A stretch of DNA of 64,000 nt from Ottowia thiooxydans DSM 14619 (GCF_000422885.1 NZ_AUGX01000013.1:186001-250000); one strand, 5' to 3'; positions 8,425 to 17,262 are shown, counted from the first letter of the stretch. Notes: generated by a model from the sequence alone, not told the origin. A program made the numbers and translations.

Positions 8425-9384
8425 ATGACTACTGATCAAGATCTCAGACCTGAAGAGTTTGGCCAGGCCGCTGCCGCGGTGATCGCCGAAGCACAAACAC
8501 GACCTGCGCGCGAGGCTGGTGAAGTCCTGGCAGGCGGTGGGCTATGCGGCGTGGGTGCTGCGGAAGAAGTGGGGGGCCTGGGCCTCGGTGTGGAGTACGC
8601 CTTGCCCATCATTGCGGAAGCCGGCAAGCTGCAGTTGCAATGGCCCTTGCTGGAAACCATGGTCATTGCCAAAGCCTTGGGAAGTTCTCCCCTGGCTGCG
8701 CAGTTGTGCAGTGGAGAGCGCGCGGCAACCTGGGCACTTCAGGGCAGCTTATCCGCGGGCGTGGCAGGTCACGCTCGCCATGCCGAGCTGGCTGATTGGG
8801 TGCTTGTGGCCAAAGGCAATGGGGAGGCAGCCCTGGTGGATATCAAGTCTGTCCGTTTGACGTTGGACGCTGCGCTCGACCCTGACTTCCCCCAGTCATG
8901 GATACACCTTGAAGGCGCGAAGATAGTGGCTGAGTTGGATGCTGAAGCCTTCTCTGAACTTCAGCGTGAAGGCGACATCCTCATTGCGGGGCTGGTCAAT
9001 GGAGCAGCAGAAAGCGCGCTGCTCTCTACCTCCACTTACCTCTCTGGCCGGGTGCAGTTCGGGCGTCCGCTTACGGCCAAGCAAGCGGTGCGGCATCAGC
9101 TGGCCAAGATGCGGTTGCTTCAAGAGGCGAGCAGCGCCAGCATTCAGCGGGTGCTGCGTCAGAACGAGCAGGGTGATTCGCGTGATACCAGACCAGCACT
9201 GACCAACGCACTGAACAGTGCGGCCTTCGTATTGGAAAAGTCAATTCATTTGCACGGTGGCATGGGCTTCACTTGGGAAGTGCCACTGCATTACTCGTTG
9301 CGTGAAATTAGAAAGTTTGACGCCGCATTCGGTTCGGGCCAGTTAGCCCAGCAGGTCGGTGCGGACTTCATTGAGTCTGTTTGA
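8425..9384 (+). CDS. Acyl-CoA dehydrogenase, small divergent subunit
   Basis: The 319-residue product is a shortened acyl-CoA dehydrogenase. The N-terminus is degenerate, while the C-terminal helical domain keeps S-G-R-V-Q-F-G-R-P-L near residue 210 and H-G-G-M-G-F-T-W-E near 280. Such proteins pair with a full-length FadE to make alpha2beta2 enzymes that often take bulky or ring-containing acyl-CoAs. The ATG at 8425 sits 1 bp after the stop of the large subunit. Heterotetramer formation is inferred from the gene pair, not seen directly. Confidence 0.85.
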   Translation: MTTDQDLRPEEFGQAAAAVIAEAQTRPAREAGEVLAGGGLCGVGAAEEVGGLGLGVEYALPIIAEAGKLQLQWPLLETMVIAKALGSSPLAAQLCSGERAATWALQGSLSAGVAGHARHAELADWVLVAKGNGEAALVDIKSVRLTLDAALDPDFPQSWIHLEGAKIVAELDAEAFSELQREGDILIAGLVNGAAESALLSTSTYLSGRVQFGRPLTAKQAVRHQLAKMRLLQEASSASIQRVLRQNEQGDSRDTRPALTNALNSAAFVLEKSIHLHGGMGFTWEVPLHYSLREIRKFDAAFGSGQLAQQVGADFIESV

Positions 9385-9400
9385 AAAAGTGGAGCATGGA

Positions 9401-10159
9401 ATGAATCAAGATCTAGCGGGACGCGTTGCCCTGATCACAGGTGGTGGCGCTGGCATCGGGCGTGAAACTGCCCTGCAGATGGCGGCCAGAGGTGCAGTGG
9501 TCTGCGTGAACGATTTGAAAGAAGAGTTTGTGGCCCCGGTGGTGGCCGAGATCGAATCGCGAGGCGGCAAGGCCCATGGCATCACGCTTAACGTGGCAAG
9601 CCGGGAAGGCATTCAAGAGGCCATCCGCCGTGCGCATGAGCACGGAAAACGCTTTGACATTCTGGTGAACAACGCTGCCTGGGTGCGCTACCAATCCATT
9701 CCAGAGATCATGCCGGAGACCCTGGACCGCATGATTGATATCGGCTTCAAGTCTGTCATATGGAGTTTGCAGGAAGCTGTGAAGGTTATGGACCCCGAAC
9801 GTGGCGGCTCCATCGTGAACGTCTCTTCTGCTGCAGCCTGGCGCTCTGCTGCCAATTCTGTTGTTTATTCCGCCATCAAGTCTGGCATCTTGGGGATTAC
9901 GCGCGCTGCAGCGGCTGAGTTGGGTGCACGCAATATTCGGGTGAACGCCGTCTGCCCGTCTGCCGTGATGACTGAAGGCACGGTACGCAACCGAAACGCA
10001 GAGCGCGATGCCAATCGCGTTGCGCGCACACCGCTGGGGCGTTTGGGCACGGTTGAAGACATCGCCCGCACGATCTGCTTTCTCGCAAGTGACGACGCTG
10101 GGTTTGTGACTTCGCAGGCGCTGCTGGTGGATGGCGGGATCACTTTGACCAACATCTGA
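9401..10159 (+). CDS. Short-chain dehydrogenase/reductase (FabG-like)
   Basis: A classical SDR of 252 residues with the nucleotide-binding T-G-G-G-A-G-I-G at about 13-20, N-N-A near 88-90, catalytic Ser in V-S-S-A, Y-S-A-I-K (Tyr/Lys) near 153-157, and the C-terminal F-V-T-S-Q-A-L-L-V-D-G-G. It probably oxidises a 3-hydroxyacyl-CoA, which would complete a beta-oxidation spiral with the upstream hydratase and dehydrogenases. GGAGCATGGA lies just before the start at 9401; a further upstream in-frame codon lies inside the preceding gene and is less likely. Confidence 0.88.
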   Translation: MNQDLAGRVALITGGGAGIGRETALQMAARGAVVCVNDLKEEFVAPVVAEIESRGGKAHGITLNVASREGIQEAIRRAHEHGKRFDILVNNAAWVRYQSIPEIMPETLDRMIDIGFKSVIWSLQEAVKVMDPERGGSIVNVSSAAAWRSAANSVVYSAIKSGILGITRAAAAELGARNIRVNAVCPSAVMTEGTVRNRNAERDANRVARTPLGRLGTVEDIARTICFLASDDAGFVTSQALLVDGGITLTNI

Positions 10160-10226
10160 GCCCATTTTTTTCAGGGTGCTTGCCACGGGCAAGTGACTCA
10201 GCTCATTATTCTTATCGGGATCAACT

Positions 10227-11180
10227 ATGAAACTCAACAAACTATTTACGTGTGCCTCCTTGCTGGTGGCCGCTTGCGGTGCCTATGCACAAGGGTCTGA
10301 GTACCCGCAGCGTTCGGTGACGCTGACTGTGCCTTATGGCGCGGGTGGATCCACAGACGGCATCACCAGGAAGTTTGCAAACCTGCTCGAGTCCGAACTG
10401 AAGCAGTCCGTGATCATTCTGAATCAACCTGGCGCCGCCGGTACCCTGCAGCTGGGTAACTTGTCTCGTGCAAAACCAGACGGCTACACCATCGGGATGT
10501 ATTCATACAGCACGGCCACGTTCACATCCCAGCTGATGAAAGTGCCCTACAAGAGGGAAGACTTCGATCTGATCGGTGGCGTGGCAGAGTTCGTCTACGG
10601 CATCGTGGCCTCGCCAGACTCTCCAATCAATAACGTCAAAGACTTGGTGGCGCAGTCGAAGACACCGAAAGGCGTGTTCTTTGCCGTCACTGGGGCGCCT
10701 AACAATTTCCCGTTCTTGCAGTTGCAGAAACTGACAGGTGGAAAATTTGATCAGGTGACGTACAAATCCTCTGCTGAATCCATCCATGCGGTGGTTGGCA
10801 AGCAGGTCGATGTGGCCCTGCAAGGCCCATCAGAGTACGCGGCATTGGTGAAGGCCGGGAAGTTGAAATTCATCTCTTCCGCAAGCGATGCCCGTCTGCC
10901 ATGGTTCCCCAATTCACCCACCATCAAGGAACAGGGCTTCGATATTTCCATCACAGGGAAAATCGGAGTCGCCACACCAAAAGGCGTCCCAGCCGACATC
11001 AGAGCCAAGCTTGAAAAAGCCGTTCATAAGGTGGCTTCAAGCGATGAGTACAAGAACTACCTGGCTAACGAGTATGGGATCAAGGCCTATCCTGCTACCA
11101 GCGCAGAATTCGGCAAGCTGATTGAAAACGGCTTCCCCATCATGAGCGACATGATCAAGACATACGACATCAAGATGTGA
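10227..11180 (+). CDS. Bug-type TTT periplasmic substrate-binding protein
   Basis: The 317-residue protein has a signal peptide (K-L-N-K, then a hydrophobic run ending A-Y-A-Q) and the mature start E-Y-P-Q-R-S-V-T-L-T-V-P-Y-G-A-G-G-S-T-D that marks Bug receptors; A-K-P-D-G-Y-T-I-G-M follows near residue 85. Bug proteins capture carboxylates in the periplasm, usually for TctA/TctB permeases, none of which is in the window. It lies 67 bp after the SDR on the same strand and probably supplies the acid activated by the operon. Confidence 0.9.
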   Translation: MKLNKLFTCASLLVAACGAYAQGSEYPQRSVTLTVPYGAGGSTDGITRKFANLLESELKQSVIILNQPGAAGTLQLGNLSRAKPDGYTIGMYSYSTATFTSQLMKVPYKREDFDLIGGVAEFVYGIVASPDSPINNVKDLVAQSKTPKGVFFAVTGAPNNFPFLQLQKLTGGKFDQVTYKSSAESIHAVVGKQVDVALQGPSEYAALVKAGKLKFISSASDARLPWFPNSPTIKEQGFDISITGKIGVATPKGVPADIRAKLEKAVHKVASSDEYKNYLANEYGIKAYPATSAEFGKLIENGFPIMSDMIKTYDIKM

Positions 11181-11190
11181 TCTCGTTGGC

Positions 11191-11206
11191 CACGCCAGAA
11201 GGCGTG
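11191..11206 (+). terminator. Hairpin after the Bug gene, possible terminator
   Basis: CACGCC-AGAA-GGCGTG forms a perfect 6-bp stem with a 4-nt loop 10 bp past the Bug stop codon. It is followed by CTATCTATT rather than a true T tract, so termination strength is uncertain. Confidence 0.35.
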
Positions 11207-11233
11207 CTATCTATTCGCGGTTGATAGTTAACC

Positions 11234-11294
11234 ACCGTTCGCGCCTGTCGAAGCGTTGCGCAAGGTTTCGACAAGCTCAACCAGAACGGTTTTC
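11234..11294. repeat. REP-like palindromic repeat (copy 1)
   Basis: ACCGTTCGCGCC-TGTCGAA (from 11234) and the reverse-complementary TTCGACAAGCTC-AACCAGAACGGT form an imperfect hairpin. The core CTTGTCGAA / TTCGACAAG is the widely dispersed intergenic repeat core seen in Burkholderiales genomes. A second, inverted copy lies at 12783-12833, on the other side of serA. Confidence 0.55.
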
Positions 11295-11383
11295 TCGGTT
11301 GAGCATATCTCGCTATCAGCAAATTTTTGCAGCCAAGGCCAGAGCACAGCGAGCGGTTTTTACCGCCACTGTGCTTTTGTCTT

Positions 11384-12556
11384 TTAGATCACGCGCAGGC
11401 GAATCACATGCGCCACATTGCCAATGGCCTTGATCGCCGCTTCATCAGGCGCTGAGGCGAGATCGATAAGGTTATAGGCCAGCGCATCCCGGCTGCGGTT
11501 AATCATGTCGATCACGTTCAGTTGCGCATCTGCCAGCACCGAGAGCACGCTGCCCAGAACCCCCGCCACGTTTTCGTTGGCGATGGCCAAACGTGTGGCG
11601 CCTGACGTGCGGTCCATGCGGACAGCAGGGTAGTTCACCGAATTCACGATGTGCCCATGCTCCAGGAAATCCATCAGCTGATCAGCGGCCATCACCGCGC
11701 AATTTTCTTCTGACTCTTCCGTGCTTGCACCAATGTGCGGCATGGCGATCGCTTTGTCATGGGCAGACAGCCCCGGCTCCGGAAAATCGCTCACATAGCG
11801 GCCCAAGTGACCGGCGTTCAGGCTTTCCAGAATGGCGGCAGGGTCGACGATGGTTTCCCGCGCGAAGTTCAAGAGTACCGCGCCTGGCTTGATTGTGGCC
11901 AGCGCCGCAGCGTCGATCATGTGGCGGGTACTGTCCAACGCTGGCACGTGCAAGCTCACAAAATCAGAGCGCGCCAGGAGAGACTGCATATTCTCCATGC
12001 GCTGAACAGCATTGGAGAGACGCCATGCGGCATCAATCGACAGCGCGGGGTCAAAGCCCAGCACTTTCATACCCAGGGCGAGCGCGGTATCCGCCACCAT
12101 CGAACCAATGGCCCCCAGACCGATGATGCCCAAGGTCTTGCCACGCAACTCGGTGCCTGCGAACTTTGACTTTTCTTTCTCGAGCAGTTTGTGCATCTCG
12201 GCGGAGTCGGTCATGGTTCCGAGCGAGCGTGCATAGTCGATGCCCGGCAGAATGCCGCGCGTGGTCAGCAGCATGCCTGCCAACACCAGTTCCTTGACCG
12301 CATTGGCATTGGCGCCTGGGGTGTTGAATACAACAATGCCCTTTTGTCCGTACTCAGCCACAGGGATATTGTTCACCCCCGCACCAGCCCGGGCCACCGC
12401 GAGCAGGGAATCGGGAACCGGCTCACCCTGCAGCTTTTGGCTGCGCAAGAGGTAAGCGTCTGCCAGGTTGACGGAGCTGCCGACCTCGTATGCGGCAGGG
12501 TTAAAGCGCACCAGCCCTTTGGGTGAGATGGCGTTATAGGTCTTGATCTTGAACAT
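11384..12556 (-). CDS. serA: D-3-phosphoglycerate dehydrogenase
   Basis: SerA catalyses the first step of serine synthesis, oxidising 3-phosphoglycerate to phosphohydroxypyruvate with NAD. The 390-residue protein shows the NAD-binding G-L-G-A-I-G (about 147-152), catalytic Arg in N-F-A-R-E near 230, the Glu loop F-P-E-P-G and His in M-P-H-I-G-A-S-T near 285, and a C-terminal ACT-like domain (from about 315; G-V-L-G-S-V-L-S-V-L) that usually senses serine. It is a short SerA without the extra ASB domain. serC lies upstream on the same strand, 308 bp away across a hairpin-rich spacer. Confidence 0.93.
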   Translation of the reverse strand: MFKIKTYNAISPKGLVRFNPAAYEVGSSVNLADAYLLRSQKLQGEPVPDSLLAVARAGAGVNNIPVAEYGQKGIVVFNTPGANANAVKELVLAGMLLTTRGILPGIDYARSLGTMTDSAEMHKLLEKEKSKFAGTELRGKTLGIIGLGAIGSMVADTALALGMKVLGFDPALSIDAAWRLSNAVQRMENMQSLLARSDFVSLHVPALDSTRHMIDAAALATIKPGAVLLNFARETIVDPAAILESLNAGHLGRYVSDFPEPGLSAHDKAIAMPHIGASTEESEENCAVMAADQLMDFLEHGHIVNSVNYPAVRMDRTSGATRLAIANENVAGVLGSVLSVLADAQLNVIDMINRSRDALAYNLIDLASAPDEAAIKAIGNVAHVIRLRVI

Positions 12557-12641
12557 CGTTGTCTCTCGTTGACCAGTGCTCTCGATTCATCACGGCGGTG
12601 CGTGCGGATAGAAACCCGGTCCGTTATTCATCATCCATGCC

Positions 12642-12666
12642 GTGACAGGGGCGTAACCCCTGTCAC
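12642..12666. repeat. Perfect hairpin in serC-serA spacer
   Basis: GTGACAGGGG (12642-12651), a 5-nt loop CGTAA, then CCCCTGTCAC (12657-12666): a perfect 10-bp stem. It lies in the 5' leader of serA (minus strand). No T tract follows on either strand, so it is more likely an RNA-processing, regulatory or repeat structure than an intrinsic terminator. Confidence 0.6.
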
Positions 12667-12670
12667 CTGA

Positions 12671-12755
12671 GAGGCTGTCGGAATCGTAAGTCGCGGGCTG
12701 CAGATGGGCCACAGCGGTCCATTTGCAGCCGGCGCTTCCCGAGTCCGGCAGCCTC
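12671..12755. repeat. Nested inverted repeat in serC-serA spacer
   Basis: Outer arms GAGGCTGTCGGA (12671-12682) and TCCGGCAGCCTC (12744-12755) pair with one mismatch. Inner arms GGCTGCAGATGG (12696-12707) and CCATTTGCAGCC (12719-12730) pair with one mismatch around an 11-nt loop. The resulting 85-nt structure resembles REP/BIME-type elements. Confidence 0.6.
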
Positions 12756-12782
12756 CTATTGATCCGGTTTAGTGATGTATTA

Positions 12783-12833
12783 ACCGTTCGCCCTGAGCTT
12801 GTCGAAGGGCTTAGACCCTTCGCAGTGCGAACG
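12783..12833. repeat. REP-like palindromic repeat (copy 2)
   Basis: The sequence GTTCGCCCTGAGCTTGTCGA continuing into AGGG pairs with CCCTTCG-CAGT-GCGAAC downstream, giving a hairpin with the GAGCTTGTCGAA core also seen, inverted, at 11234-11294. Together the copies flank serA. Confidence 0.55.
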
Positions 12834-12864
12834 CAATTCCAACTTCACAAGGCCGAATCAATAG

Positions 12865-13980
12865 TTATTTCACCTGCTCATAACCCCAGGTTAACCAAGG
12901 CACCAGCGCTTCCAGATCGCTGGTTTCCACCGTGGCGCCGCACCAGATGCGGATGCCGGCAGGAGCGTCTTTATAAGCACCGATGTCATAGGCTACGCCT
13001 TCAGACTCCAGCAGTTTCACCAAGGCCTTGACCTTGTCTTCCGGCAGATCAAGCAGCAGGCAGACGCTGGTGTTAGAGCGGGTTTCTGGCGTCTTGGCAA
13101 GAAAGCTGACCCAGGGCTGCGCGGCCACGAAGTTCTCAAGGACCTTCAGGTTGGCTTGACTGCGTGCGATGGTGCCTTGCACGCCGCCTACGCTCTCGCA
13201 CCACTTCAGCGCGTCCAGGTAATCGGCCACGCACAGCATGGAAGGCGTGTTGATCGTCTCGCCCTTGAACAGGCCCTCAGTCAGTTTCCCACCGCTGGTC
13301 ATGCGGAAAATCTTGGGAAGTGGCCATGGAGGGCTGTAGGATTCCAGACGCTCCACCGCACGAGGTCCCAGAATCAGCATGCCGTGGGCGCCTTCACCGC
13401 CGAGCACCTTCTGCCAGGAGTAAGTAATCACGTCCAGTTTTTCCCAGGGCATGTCCATGGCGAACACGGCGCTGGTGGCGTCACAGATCGTCAGGCCTTT
13501 ACGGTCGTCGGGAATCCAGTCTCCATTGGGTACACGGACTCCGCTGGTGGTTCCGTTCCAGGTAAAGACCACGTCGTTGTCGAAATTAACTTGGCTGAAA
13601 TCGACGATTTCGCCATAGCCGGCTTCAAGTTTGCGTGCATTTGGCAGCTTGAGCTGCTTCACGACATCGGTCACCCAGCCGGAGCCAAAGGATTCCCATG
13701 CGAGCATGTCGACGCCGCGGGCACCCAACATCGACCACATCACCATTTCTACGGCGCCGGTGTCTGAAGCGGGCACCACAGCTACGCGATAGCCGGCTGG
13801 CAAGCCCAGGATGCGGGCTGTCTCGGTGCAACAGGCGCCTAGCAGTTTTTTGCCAAGCGCGGAGCGGTGGGAGCGCCCGAGGCTGGACACATCCAGTTGG
13901 GCAACGTCGTAGCCTGGCCGCTTGGCGCAGGGCCCCGAAGAGAAGTTGGAAATCCGGGGTTTGGTCTGGGGTTTTTGCAT
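12865..13980 (-). CDS. serC: Phosphoserine aminotransferase
   Basis: SerC transfers the amino group from glutamate to phosphohydroxypyruvate, the second step of serine synthesis; it can also act in vitamin B6 synthesis. The 371-residue fold-type I aminotransferase begins [12 protein letters not shown], has G-R-S-H-R-S (35-40), and carries the PLP-binding lysine in Y-S-W-Q-K191-V-L-G-G-E-G-A-H-G. This sequence style matches the alphaproteobacterial/archaeal-like SerC branch rather than the E. coli branch. I chose the ATG at 13980; an ATG 27 bp upstream is in frame. It is transcribed toward serA. Confidence 0.9.
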   Translation of the reverse strand: MQKPQTKPRISNFSSGPCAKRPGYDVAQLDVSSLGRSHRSALGKKLLGACCTETARILGLPAGYRVAVVPASDTGAVEMVMWSMLGARGVDMLAWESFGSGWVTDVVKQLKLPNARKLEAGYGEIVDFSQVNFDNDVVFTWNGTTSGVRVPNGDWIPDDRKGLTICDATSAVFAMDMPWEKLDVITYSWQKVLGGEGAHGMLILGPRAVERLESYSPPWPLPKIFRMTSGGKLTEGLFKGETINTPSMLCVADYLDALKWCESVGGVQGTIARSQANLKVLENFVAAQPWVSFLAKTPETRSNTSVCLLLDLPEDKVKALVKLLESEGVAYDIGAYKDAPAGIRIWCGATVETSDLEALVPWLTWGYEQVK

Positions 13981-14051
13981 CTCGGGCTTTGTGACAAAAA
14001 GGAGCAATCGAACATTCTAGGGTTTCCCTAACACCTATTTAAAATGGGTGA

Positions 14052-14891
14052 ATGAACTTTCTCGACCAACTGCGCAATGCTGAAATCGCCAACGCCTCGA
14101 TGCTGTGCGTGGGGCTCGACCCCGAACCAGCCCGGTTTCCGGAGGGCATGGCCCAGGATGCCGAGGGTATTTATGATTTTTGCGCTGCCATCGTGGAGGC
14201 CACGGCCGACCTGGTAATTGCATTCAAGCCGCAGATCGCCTATTTCGCCGCGCATCGCGCTGAAGCCCAGCTTGAACGCCTGATGGCGCATATGCGGGCC
14301 GTCGCGCCACGCGTGCCCATCATTCTGGATGCCAAGCGGGGAGACATCGGCTCTACTGCAGAGCAATACGCTCGCGAGGCGTTCGAGCGCTATGAAGCCG
14401 ATGCGGTCACGCTGTCGCCTTTCATGGGTTTTGACTCAGTAGCGCCCTATCTCAAGTACCCTGGCAAAGGGGCATTTCTGCTGTGCCGAACGTCCAATCC
14501 GGGTGGTGATGATTTGCAGAACCAGCGCCTGGCGTCTGTTCCTGGGCAGCCGCTGCTTTATGAGCATGTTGCTCAACTGGCGCAGGGGCCCTGGAACTTG
14601 AACGGGCAGCTTGGGTTGGTGGTGGGTGCCACCTACCCTCAGGAAATTGAGCGCGTGCGTGAATTGGCACCCACGGTGCCTTTGTTGATTCCTGGGGTTG
14701 GCGCTCAGGGCGGTGATGCTGCGGCTACGGTTCGGGCGGGGTTGCGGGGTGTGGGTGGCCAAACCACCGGGCCCATCATCGTTAACAGCTCCCGCGCCAT
14801 TTTGTATGCGGGCAACGGGCGTGATTTCGCAGAGAAAGCGCGTGCTGCTGCGCAGGTGACCCGGGCGCAGTTGCAGGAAGCGCGCGGCTAA
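14052..14891 (+). CDS. pyrF: Orotidine 5'-phosphate decarboxylase (type 2)
   Basis: The final step of UMP synthesis, decarboxylating OMP. The 279-residue protein carries the catalytic D-A-K-R-G-D-I-G-S-T motif (Lys95 and its Asp neighbours) and P-G-V-G-A-Q-G-G-D near 216-224 for phosphate binding. The long form with D-x-K-R-G-D-I-x-x-T-A-x-x-Y is the type 2 PyrF found in betaproteobacteria, mycobacteria and Myxococcus. It is divergent from serC with a 71-bp spacer. Confidence 0.93.
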   Translation: MNFLDQLRNAEIANASMLCVGLDPEPARFPEGMAQDAEGIYDFCAAIVEATADLVIAFKPQIAYFAAHRAEAQLERLMAHMRAVAPRVPIILDAKRGDIGSTAEQYAREAFERYEADAVTLSPFMGFDSVAPYLKYPGKGAFLLCRTSNPGGDDLQNQRLASVPGQPLLYEHVAQLAQGPWNLNGQLGLVVGATYPQEIERVRELAPTVPLLIPGVGAQGGDAAATVRAGLRGVGGQTTGPIIVNSSRAILYAGNGRDFAEKARAAAQVTRAQLQEARG

Positions 14892-14912
14892 GTGCGCTCC
14901 CTTTCTCCTCTC

Positions 14913-14931
14913 CCTCTCCCTCTGGGAGAGG
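14913..14931 (+). terminator. Hairpin after pyrF
   Basis: CCTCTCCC-TCT-GGGAGAGG gives a perfect 8-bp stem 22 bp past the pyrF stop codon. No T tract follows, so this is either a repeat hairpin or a weak or Rho-assisted terminator. Confidence 0.35.
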
Positions 14932-15024
14932 GCTGGGCGGGGCCGGCCAACCGGTGAGGGCAAGCGGCGGTGGATTAACGGCTGTAGTGGAAAGCTACCT
15001 TCTGCTCTTTTCTCAAGGTCGGAG

Positions 15025-15096
15025 GCCGGGATTGCCCCCGGCAGTGCACCTACGTTTCTTTGCCCGCCACCGGATGGCCGGCCCAAGAAATGTAGG
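15025..15096. repeat. Composite inverted repeat
   Basis: Two stems in tandem: GCCGGG/CCCGGC (15025-15042) and CCTACGTTTCTT/AAGAAATGTAGG (15049-15096, one mismatch). No reading frame spans them convincingly. Confidence 0.5.
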
Positions 15097-15400
15097 CCAA
15101 AGAAAGGCGGCCCCACCGGACGCGTCCCTGCGCTGCGCTCCGGGCAGCCTGCGATGCTCGTGTGAGGGGCGGTGCCGCCGAACTCACTGCGTTCACTTCG
15201 CTCTCTACGTTCAAACAGCGGCGGCAAGCTAGATCACGAAGCAAGGGCATCTTTCAGTGCTCTTGCCCGCCCCTCACCCTGCGCTTCTCAGCGCGGCCAG
15301 AGGGGTGGGGAGCCTCATTCGGGCCATTGCTGCGCTTGGCCTTCCGCTTGCCAGTTTCCCCCACTGGGGAAAGATCGACTCAAGCCCCTGAGGATGGCTC

Positions 15401-16219
15401 TTAGGGACGCCCTGACCGCGCAGCCTGGTACAGCGGCATCACCCTAGGAATAGCTGCCTGCAACGCCGCCATGCGATCACCCGACGAAGGATGAGTGGAG
15501 AGGAATTGGGGGCCACCACCACCGCCCACGGTGGCCATCTTCTGCCAAAGCGTGACGGCTGCCTGCGGATCGTAGCCAGCACGCGCGGATAGCTCGAGCC
15601 CGTATAGATCAGCTTCGCTTTCCATATGGCGCGAGAAGGGCAGATCGAGTGCAATTTGCTTACCCATTCCGGCAAGCTGAGTCACACCTTGGCCTACACC
15701 CAACAGCGCCCCACCAATGCTCAGCACCAGATCGCTGGCGGTGCTTTGCGACATTTTCTCGCGCGTGTGCTCTCGCAGCGCATGAGCCATCTCATGACCC
15801 ATGACAGCAGCGATTTCATCGTCGGTGAGTTTCAGCTTGCGCACAATGCCGGTGTAAAAAGTGATCTTCCCGCCTGCCATCACGTGGGCGTTGACGGTGT
15901 CTTCGTTGATCAGCACCAACTGCCAAGGCCATTTCGCCGCATCCGGACGAAATACCCCCACTTGCGGCACCAGGCGCTGCATCACGGCGTTCACGCGATT
16001 GAATTCCGCTCCGCTGGTGACCAGCACGCCCTCTGAACGCGCCTCTTTGTTTTGCGCGTCGTAGTACTTCAGTGATTCCTGCATCACTTCCTGCTGCGAC
16101 ACGAGCAAGAGCTGTGAACGGCCCTGGCCGCCCGTGGTCACGCTTCCGGTTGTGGTGCTGGCACAGCCTATGCATAGGAGTCCAGCTGCTGCCAAGCTGG
16201 CGAATGTCCAACGCCTCAT
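15401..16219 (-). CDS. M48-family zinc metalloprotease, probable lipoprotein
   Basis: The 272-residue protein starts M-R-R-W-T-F-A with a hydrophobic signal ending L-L-C-I-G-C19, a plausible though imperfect lipobox. The zinc motif H142-E-M-A-H146 and downstream E202-S-E-A-D are those of peptidase M48 (YcaL/LoiP/BepA relatives), which act in periplasmic or outer-membrane protein quality control. A later S-T-H-P-S-S-G-D-R motif (near 250) is also family-typical. The chosen start at 16219 places the signal peptide at the N-terminus; the in-frame upstream ATG would add 33 residues. Confidence 0.88.
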   Translation of the reverse strand: MRRWTFASLAAAGLLCIGCASTTTGSVTTGGQGRSQLLLVSQQEVMQESLKYYDAQNKEARSEGVLVTSGAEFNRVNAVMQRLVPQVGVFRPDAAKWPWQLVLINEDTVNAHVMAGGKITFYTGIVRKLKLTDDEIAAVMGHEMAHALREHTREKMSQSTASDLVLSIGGALLGVGQGVTQLAGMGKQIALDLPFSRHMESEADLYGLELSARAGYDPQAAVTLWQKMATVGGGGGPQFLSTHPSSGDRMAALQAAIPRVMPLYQAARSGRP

Positions 16220-16497
16220 GATGAATCCTCCCGTGACACGAAACAATGACTCTATTGTGCCAAGCGCGCCCTGGGCCAAGTGTCGGACAAGTCCGCAATT
16301 GATTGAGCTTGGAGGCAATTGTGCTCACTTTGCTCCGGAACGCGTTCTCGACATGTGGCCCCTTGCATAGAACCATGGCTACGCAGATTGTCAAGACCGT
16401 TGTCACTTCCTGAGGGGCATCCGCTGGACTTGCGCCCTGATTCAGCTGGCACGAGGTTTGGCAGACATTGCAACTACCAATTTGATGAGGACATGTC

Positions 16498-17262
16498 CTA
16501 GTCGTTCCAAGTCGCCGAACGCTCCGAAATGGCATTGCTCTGGAAGTCCAGAGACGCCAGCTCAAAGCCCACGCGGAAATCCTTGATGTGTTTTTCCATC
16601 CACTGCGCGGCTTCCTCCGACCGGCCTGCGCGCAGCGCGGTGTATATGGCCTGGTGAGCCTTGTACAAGCGCGGCCCAGCTTCGCCGACGCGGGAGAGGA
16701 CCGCCTCAAAGGCCGGGTAGAACATGCGGGCCATCGGCTCGCGGGTCATGAGCAACACCCGGTTGTGGACACCGCGTGCGACCAGGGTGTGAAAGTCGAC
16801 GTCCAGCGCCGCCAGCGTTTCGGGATCGTCCAGACTTTTAGCAGTCTTCTCCAAGTTCTGCTCCAGCGCCTCAAGATCCTGGGCATTGAGCTGGGTGGCC
16901 GCCAGGGCCGCTGTTTTTGGCTCAAGCACCATGGCGGTTTCCCACAGCTCGAAGAAGGTGACCTCGTGCAGGCGCATCGCGCGCTCCAACTGTTGCGCCA
17001 TTTCATTGGTGCTGGGCCGGCTGATCACCAGGCGCTTGGCGTTCACCCGTCGCAGCATGCCGGTTTCTTCGAGTAGTCGTACCCCTTCGCGTACGGTAGA
17101 GCGGTTGACTCCGAACTTCTCGCACAGCGCCGCTTCTGTGGGAAGGGCGTCGCCGGGCTTCAGATGGCCCCGCAGGATCTGATCGATGATGCTTTGCGAG
17201 AGCACCTTGTAAGTTGGCTCTGCGCCCTGCTTCTGATTTCGTCCGTCCAGACTATCGGCCAC
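16498..17262 (-). CDS. GntR-family (FCD/FadR-type) transcriptional regulator
   Basis: The 254-residue protein has an N-terminal winged helix (L-P-T-E-A-A-L-C-E-K-F-G-V-N-R-S-T-V-R-E near residues 40-60) and an all-helical FCD ligand domain with D-x-x-x-H...H (D-V-D-F-H near 155, M-E-K-H near 225) for metal and acid binding. I chose the GTG at 17262: it has AAGGAAAC upstream and overlaps the end of the acyl-CoA ligase gene by 11 bp, so the regulator is the last gene of the cluster it probably controls. Palindromes at 24078 and 24201 are likely operators. Confidence 0.88.
   Translation of the reverse strand: MADSLDGRNQKQGAEPTYKVLSQSIIDQILRGHLKPGDALPTEAALCEKFGVNRSTVREGVRLLEETGMLRRVNAKRLVISRPSTNEMAQQLERAMRLHEVTFFELWETAMVLEPKTAALAATQLNAQDLEALEQNLEKTAKSLDDPETLAALDVDFHTLVARGVHNRVLLMTREPMARMFYPAFEAVLSRVGEAGPRLYKAHQAIYTALRAGRSEEAAQWMEKHIKDFRVGFELASLDFQSNAISERSATWND

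Larger units (their letters stand above)
14892..15400. other. 509-bp repeat-rich spacer after pyrF, no gene recognised
   Basis: Open frames here lack family motifs and their composition looks non-coding. The spacer holds several inverted repeats: CCTCTCCC-TCT-GGGAGAGG (14913-14931), GCCGGG-ATTGCC-CCCGGC (15025-15042), and CCTACGTTTCTT pairing with AAGAAATGTAGG between 15049 and 15096. These resemble dispersed intergenic repeats of Comamonadaceae. Confidence 0.6.

Noticed and set aside
10178-10193. CTTGCC-ACG-GGCAAG hairpin between SDR and Bug genes as a terminator
   Set aside because: The T run lies before, not after, the stem on the + strand, and the two genes appear to be co-transcribed.
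11384-12556. Generic 2-hydroxyacid dehydrogenase instead of SerA
   Set aside because: The ACT-like C-terminal domain and the serC neighbour favour phosphoglycerate dehydrogenase.
14954-15447. Several overlapping + strand open frames after pyrF
   Set aside because: They run through inverted repeats, overlap each other in different frames and have no family features.
16451-16470. Sigma-54-like TGGCAC...TTGGC on the + strand
   Set aside because: The -12 element reads TTGG instead of TTGC and there is no + strand gene downstream; the flanking genes are on the minus strand.
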